NCBI GenBank assembly: GCA_023475715.1
Contig: JAMCVO010000488.1
Span: 1 to 9,716, forward strand
DNA: 9,716 nt
DNA from: Actinomycetota bacterium
GTDB lineage: Bacteria; Actinomycetota; Humimicrobiia; Humimicrobiales; Humimicrobiaceae
Direction of reading: 5' to 3'
Position 1 is the first letter of the stretch; each line of letters opens with the position of its first letter. The notes below the pieces were generated by a model. The model was given only the letters and a program-made list of their open reading frames with translations. It was not told where the DNA came from and did no database searches. Shown in pieces: positions 6,463 to 9,716 of the stretch. Position numbers and translations under genes: made by a program.

Positions 6463-7194
6463 AACCCATGTCCCCTTATTCTCATTAAAACTTGATCTTA
6501 CTGATAAAACTACATTATGATTTTTTGCAAATTCAACGGCTCTTAGGTGAAGGACTTTTGCTCCCGAAGAAGCTGTTTCAAGCATTTCTTCGTAAGAAAG
6601 TTTGTCAATTTTCCTGGCTTCAGGAACAATATTGGGATCTGCAGTATAAACTCCATCAACATCGGTATATATTTCACAGTATTCTGCATTTAGAGCCGCA
6701 GCAAGAGCAACTGCCGTAGTATCAGAGCCGCCCCTTCCAAGTGTAGAAATGTTACCATCCGCAGTGATGCCCTGAAAGCCTGCAACAATTATTATTTTAC
6801 CATTTTTTAATTCTTTTAAGAGTCTTGCGTTGTTTATATGTGTAATTTTTGCATTTGAATAAACTTCATCAGTAAAGATCCCGGCCTGGTTTCCAGTGAG
6901 TGAAACACAATCATACCCTTTTGCTTGTATGGCCATGGCTATAAGTGCTATAGACACCTGTTCTCCTGTTGAAAGGAGCATATCCATTTCTCTTTTATTT
7001 GGACTATCGTTTATTTCGCCTGCCAGACTGATAAGATTATCAGTTGTGTCACCCATTGCTGAAACAACAACTACTACATCTTTGCCATCATCTTTTGCTC
7101 TTATTACTCTTTCGGCAACATTTCTGATTTTATCAGCATTTCCTACGGATGAACCACCAAACTTCATTACAATTATTTCTCTTTTTATTTTCAT
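5953..7194 (-). CDS. lysC: Aspartate kinase with two ACT domains
   Basis: Phosphorylates aspartate to 4-aspartyl phosphate, the committed step of the aspartate family. The 413 residues match the LysC monofunctional class. Catalytic domain: KFGGSSV 11-17, SAMGDTTD 45-52, STGEQ 75-79, GFQG 139-142, GRGGSDTTA 153-161, TDVDGVYTADP 177-187 and the EEMLE..SSGAKVLH stretch near 202-216. Two C-terminal ACT domains follow (about 268-333 and 348-408), the second with MISTSPIRISCVI; such domains bind lysine and/or threonine, so feedback inhibition is expected. The ATG at 7192-7194 lacks a clear Shine-Dalgarno sequence. An internal Met245, in contrast, has a good one, suggesting a separate regulatory beta chain (entry at 5953-6462). 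No lysine riboswitch fits in the 111-bp upstream gap. The sequence reads most like actinobacterial and related LysC proteins. Confidence 0.97.
   Translation of the reverse strand: MKIKREIIVMKFGGSSVGNADKIRNVAERVIRAKDDGKDVVVVVSAMGDTTDNLISLAGEINDSPNKREMDMLLSTGEQVSIALIAMAIQAKGYDCVSLTGNQAGIFTDEVYSNAKITHINNARLLKELKNGKIIIVAGFQGITADGNISTLGRGGSDTTAVALAAALNAEYCEIYTDVDGVYTADPNIVPEARKIDKLSYEEMLETASSGAKVLHLRAVEFAKNHNVVLSVRSSFNENKGTWVMDDNKKIERMERPVVTGVTYDTNQVKITIFGLADKPGIAARLFGEFALENVSVDLIVQNVSEKGIAAISFTVKNEDLNEAKKVVESLKKGLDFTETNIDSNVAKVSLVGAGMQTHAGVAAKMFEILAKENINIEMISTSPIRISCVIRKEKVKAAVKVLHSGFGLDRER
6460..6477 (-). promoter_or_regulatory. Internal ribosome binding site and start codon in lysC
   Basis: On the minus strand AAGGGG, nine bases, then ATG, within the linker between kinase and ACT domains (codons 240-245, K-G-T-W-V-M). 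It is a better match to a Shine-Dalgarno sequence than anything upstream of the main lysC start. Confidence 0.5.
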
Positions 7195-7274
7195 ATTTAT
7201 TATTTAATTTTTTACCCTTATTTGTTTTGAATATTACAAAAAATGTTATAAGAAAACATCCCTGATGAACCGAC

Positions 7275-7306
7275 AAAAAAATATAATATCAAGGAGTTCT
7301 CATATT
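7275..7306 (-). terminator. Weak AT-rich hairpin and T run after the oxidoreductase gene
   Basis: On the minus strand AATAT (starting at the stop codon, 7302-7306) can pair with ATATT (7285-7289), with a small GAG-AA-CTC stem inside, and a run of seven T follows (7275-7281). The stem is short and AT-rich, so it would be at best a leaky terminator. lysC starts 111 bp beyond the oxidoreductase stop and could be partly read through. Confidence 0.3.
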
Positions 7307-9716
7307 TAATATACGATCTCAGACATTCGTTTGTAATTCTGGTATTTTTCCCTAGCTTCCTCTTCAGCTTCCTTGAATAATCTTTCAGCATTTTCAGGAA
7401 ATGTCTTCTCCAGTGAAGAATATCTTATTTCACCCATAAGGAATTCATTAAATGACCCGGTAGGTTCTTTTGAATCAAGTATAAAAGGGTTTTTTCCTTC
7501 TCTTTTTAACAAAGGATTATATCTGTACAAGTGCCAGTATCCGGCTTCAACAGCTTGCTTTTGTCTGTATTGTGAGATCTCCATACCCTGTTTTATTCCT
7601 TGATTTATACATGTAGCATATGCAATTATAAGAGAAGGTCCATTGTAACTTTCAGCTTCTATTATTGCTTTTAAAGCCTGATTTTTACTTGCACCCATTG
7701 CAATCTGAGCCACATAGACATAACCATATGACTGTGCAATTAAACCAAGATCCTTCTTCTTGACCTGTTTGCCTGCAGTAGCAAATTTTGCAACTGCCCC
7801 TTTAGGTGTAGATTTCGAAGATTGACCTCCCGTATTTGAATATACTTCTGTGTCCAAAACTAAAATATTTATATTCTGATTTGCGGCTAAAACATGGTCA
7901 AGTCCACCATAACCAATATCATAAGCCCAGCCGTCACCACCTATCGCCCAAACAGATTTTTTAATTAAATAATCCTTTAATTTAATAATTTCAGATTTAA
8001 TTTCATTAGCTTTAGGATCTTTCCAATCCCTTTCCAAAAGTTTTAAGATTTTTTTACTGGCAGCTTTGCTTCCTTCGTTATCCTCTTTTGTTGAAATCCA
8101 TTCCTGGGCAGCTTCTTTAATGTCAGCATCTATGCCGGGGCCTTCAAGCTCGCATATCAAAGATTCAAGCTTATCTCTAAGCTGCTTCATTGCGAGTACA
8201 ACACCATAACCATATTCGGCATTATCTTCAAACAATGAGTTTGCCCATGCCGGACCTTTACCTTTGGCATTTGTAGTATAAGGAATTGCCGGCGCGGAAG
8301 CACCCCAGATTGAAGAGCATCCGGTAGCATTTGTAATAATCATCCTGTCACCAAAAAGCTGGGTAATTAATTTGACATAAGGTGTTTCCCCGCAGCCGGC
8401 GCAGGCGCCGGAAAATTCAAAAAGTGGCTGTTTGAATTGGCTTCCCTTCACCGTATCTGCTGAAACAATATCTTCTTTTGGTGTAATTGTTACTGCAAAC
8501 TCCCACAGGGGTTTTTGTTTTTCCTGTGTACTGTAAGGCTTCATAACCAAAGCTTTTACTTTGGCCGGACAAGTTTCTGCACAGTTGCCGCAACCGGTAC
8601 AGTCAAGATTGCTTACCTGAATCCTGTATTTCAAACCTTCAAGTCCTTTACCTTTTGCCTCAAGCATTTCAAAATCTTTTGGGGCTTTTTTAAATTCTTC
8701 TTTAGTTAGCAAGAAGGGCCTTATTACCGCATGAGGACATACGAATGAGCACTGGTTGCACTGTATGCAGTTTTCCTTAATCCATTCCGGAACATTTATT
8801 GCAATTCCTCTTTTTTCAAAAGCTGAGGTACCCTGCGGAAATGAGCCATCTTCAGAACCTGCAAAAGCACTTACAGGTATATTATCCCCTTCCTGCCTGT
8901 TCATTATTCTGAGAACATTCTTAATAAAATCAGGTTCCTGAGCAATTTTTATATCTGCAGTTTCTACTGCATCTTTCCAGGATAGTGGTATTTCCACTTT
9001 AACAAGAGCCTCAATTCCTCTGTCAACAGAAGCATTATTCATTCGAACAACTTCTTCGCCTTTTGCCCCGTATGTTTTTGCAATTGCTCTCTTCAGATAT
9101 TTGACTGCATCTTCAATTTTGATAACATTCGCCAGCTTGAAAAATGCTGACTGCATTATCATGTTAATCCTGTTTCCCAAACCAATCTCCGCAGCAATCT
9201 TTGTTGCATCAATAATATAAAAATTTATATTATGCTCGGCAAGATATTTTTTCATTCTTGCAGGCAATTTACTTTCAAGCTCTTTTATATTCCATTCACA
9301 GTTTAAAAGGAAAGTTCCACCATCCTTCAAACCTTTAAGCAAATCATACTGGTATATATATACCTCTTTATGGCAGGCTATAAAGTCTGCATAATTTATG
9401 AAATAATGTGATTTAATAGGATTTTTACCAAATCTTAAGTGTGAAATTGTAACTCCGCCTGATTTTTTAGAATCATACGCGAAATATCCCTGTGCGTACA
9501 TATCAGTGTTATCACCAATAATTTTAATGGCATTTTTGTTTGCGCCAACAGTGCCATCAGAACCAAATCCCCAGAATTTGCATCTGATAGTACCTTCTGG
9601 TGCTGTTACTATGTTATCTTTGATTTCCAGGGAAAGATGCGTTACATCATCATTTATTCCTATCGTAAAATGATCTTTAGGTTTTTCCTGTTCTAAATTG
9701 TCAAAAACATACGGGG
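7306..9716 (-). CDS. nifJ: Pyruvate:ferredoxin (flavodoxin) oxidoreductase, 5' end outside the window
   Basis: Interconverts pyruvate + CoA and acetyl-CoA + CO2 with ferredoxin or flavodoxin, the central pyruvate enzyme of many anaerobes; cytoplasmic, with thiamine diphosphate and three 4Fe-4S clusters. The frame is open to the right edge, giving 802 residues of a family usually near 1,170-1,200, so about 370-380 N-terminal residues are missing. The visible part begins in the HFTIGINDDVTHLSL region and includes KFWGFGSDGTVGANKN (about 9554-9601). Two ferredoxin-like motifs follow: CIQCNQCSFVCP (8734-8769) and CTGCGNCAETCP (8566-8601). GACAGCGE (8386-8409), the Cys of NATGCSSIWG and the Cys of YATCINQG (near 7610) supply the third cluster. 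The thiamine site is GDGWAYDIGYGGLDHV with LDTEVYSNTGGQ (about 7824-7938). An internal ATG at 9501 is not the real start. All expected cofactor residues in this part are intact. Confidence 0.97.
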   Translation of the reverse strand, partial: PYVFDNLEQEKPKDHFTIGINDDVTHLSLEIKDNIVTAPEGTIRCKFWGFGSDGTVGANKNAIKIIGDNTDMYAQGYFAYDSKKSGGVTISHLRFGKNPIKSHYFINYADFIACHKEVYIYQYDLLKGLKDGGTFLLNCEWNIKELESKLPARMKKYLAEHNINFYIIDATKIAAEIGLGNRINMIMQSAFFKLANVIKIEDAVKYLKRAIAKTYGAKGEEVVRMNNASVDRGIEALVKVEIPLSWKDAVETADIKIAQEPDFIKNVLRIMNRQEGDNIPVSAFAGSEDGSFPQGTSAFEKRGIAINVPEWIKENCIQCNQCSFVCPHAVIRPFLLTKEEFKKAPKDFEMLEAKGKGLEGLKYRIQVSNLDCTGCGNCAETCPAKVKALVMKPYSTQEKQKPLWEFAVTITPKEDIVSADTVKGSQFKQPLFEFSGACAGCGETPYVKLITQLFGDRMIITNATGCSSIWGASAPAIPYTTNAKGKGPAWANSLFEDNAEYGYGVVLAMKQLRDKLESLICELEGPGIDADIKEAAQEWISTKEDNEGSKAASKKILKLLERDWKDPKANEIKSEIIKLKDYLIKKSVWAIGGDGWAYDIGYGGLDHVLAANQNINILVLDTEVYSNTGGQSSKSTPKGAVAKFATAGKQVKKKDLGLIAQSYGYVYVAQIAMGASKNQALKAIIEAESYNGPSLIIAYATCINQGIKQGMEISQYRQKQAVEAGYWHLYRYNPLLKREGKNPFILDSKEPTGSFNEFLMGEIRYSSLEKTFPENAERLFKEAEEEAREKYQNYKRMSEIVY
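8396..8411. repeat. GC-rich inverted repeat CCGGCGC-AG-GCGCCGG inside nifJ
   Basis: A perfect 7-bp all-GC inverted repeat with a 2-base centre, lying on the codons for Ser-Gly-Ala-Cys-Ala-Gly of the oxidoreductase. It stands out against the AT-rich surroundings and would form a firm mRNA hairpin. The amino acids are strongly conserved and have GC-rich codons, which explains part of it. Confidence 0.7.

Noticed and set aside
6896..7207. 103-codon plus-strand open frame opposite the start of lysC
   Set aside because: Antisense of the conserved LysC N-terminus; no ribosome binding site and no recognisable domain.
7291..7303. AAGGAG followed by CAT on the plus strand
   Set aside because: It looks like a ribosome binding site, but no start codon at suitable distance opens a plus-strand gene there.
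7195..7305. Lysine riboswitch, T-box or strong promoter upstream of lysC
   Set aside because: The gap is only 111 bp and shows no lysine-riboswitch or T-box elements. A TATAAC is present, but the nearest TTG-type -35 is about 20 bases away, too far for a confident promoter.
9351..9364. Perfect 14-bp palindrome GGTATATATATACC
   Set aside because: It lies inside the oxidoreductase coding region over the codons for a Tyr-Ile-Tyr run, so the alternating TA pattern is explained by the protein sequence.
1..9716. Mobile element, CRISPR array, toxin-antitoxin or defence system
   Set aside because: All long gene-like frames are accounted for by conserved metabolic or DNA-maintenance genes. I saw no transposase, integrase, spaced direct-repeat array, tRNA or rRNA.

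Overview
The window carries eight protein genes of ordinary bacterial metabolism. It is visibly AT-rich, with TTG and GTG as well as ATG starts. A single-chain pyruvate:ferredoxin oxidoreductase points to an anaerobe. The aspartate kinase and the methylthioadenosine phosphorylase have wording I associate with Actinobacteriota-type proteins (for example the SRW..QGW stretch in the phosphorylase, and the lysC-then-asd order). An AT-rich anaerobic lineage of or near Actinobacteriota is therefore a tentative guess that needs a phylogeny.

Layout. Left block, minus strand (71-2849), in transcription order: a PfkB-family kinase that looks like bacterial adenosine kinase, then S-methyl-5'-thioadenosine phosphorylase 18 bp downstream, then a truncated glycerate kinase. 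A good sigma-70-type promoter for this block lies at 2905-2933. Middle block, plus strand (3056-4823): yjbQ and rarA, 7 bp apart. Right block, minus strand: the 3' two thirds of pyruvate:ferredoxin oxidoreductase (7306-9716, running off the right edge), then lysC (5953-7194) and asd (4896-5909), a compact aspartate-pathway pair. rarA and asd converge across a 72-bp gap.

How the genes work together. The left block handles adenine nucleosides: the phosphorylase takes methylthioadenosine from polyamine and SAM metabolism to adenine plus methylthioribose-1-phosphate, and the kinase would return adenosine to AMP. LysC and Asd perform the first two steps from aspartate towards lysine, threonine, methionine and diaminopimelate. 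The oxidoreductase links pyruvate and acetyl-CoA through reduced ferredoxin. YjbQ and RarA (replication-fork maintenance) are not obviously tied to these pathways.

The most striking structural feature is at the left edge. Bases 1-102 are an exact reverse complement of 541-642, inside the glycerate kinase gene. The real gene breaks off at about 103 and its reading frame closes in the inverted copy. This most likely marks an assembly or amplification artefact at a contig end. Other points of interest are a likely internal translation start within lysC, dyads overlapping the promoter of the left block, and a GC-rich inverted repeat at the cluster-ligand codons of the oxidoreductase. I found no mobile element, CRISPR array, RNA gene, defence system or other clearly new system.
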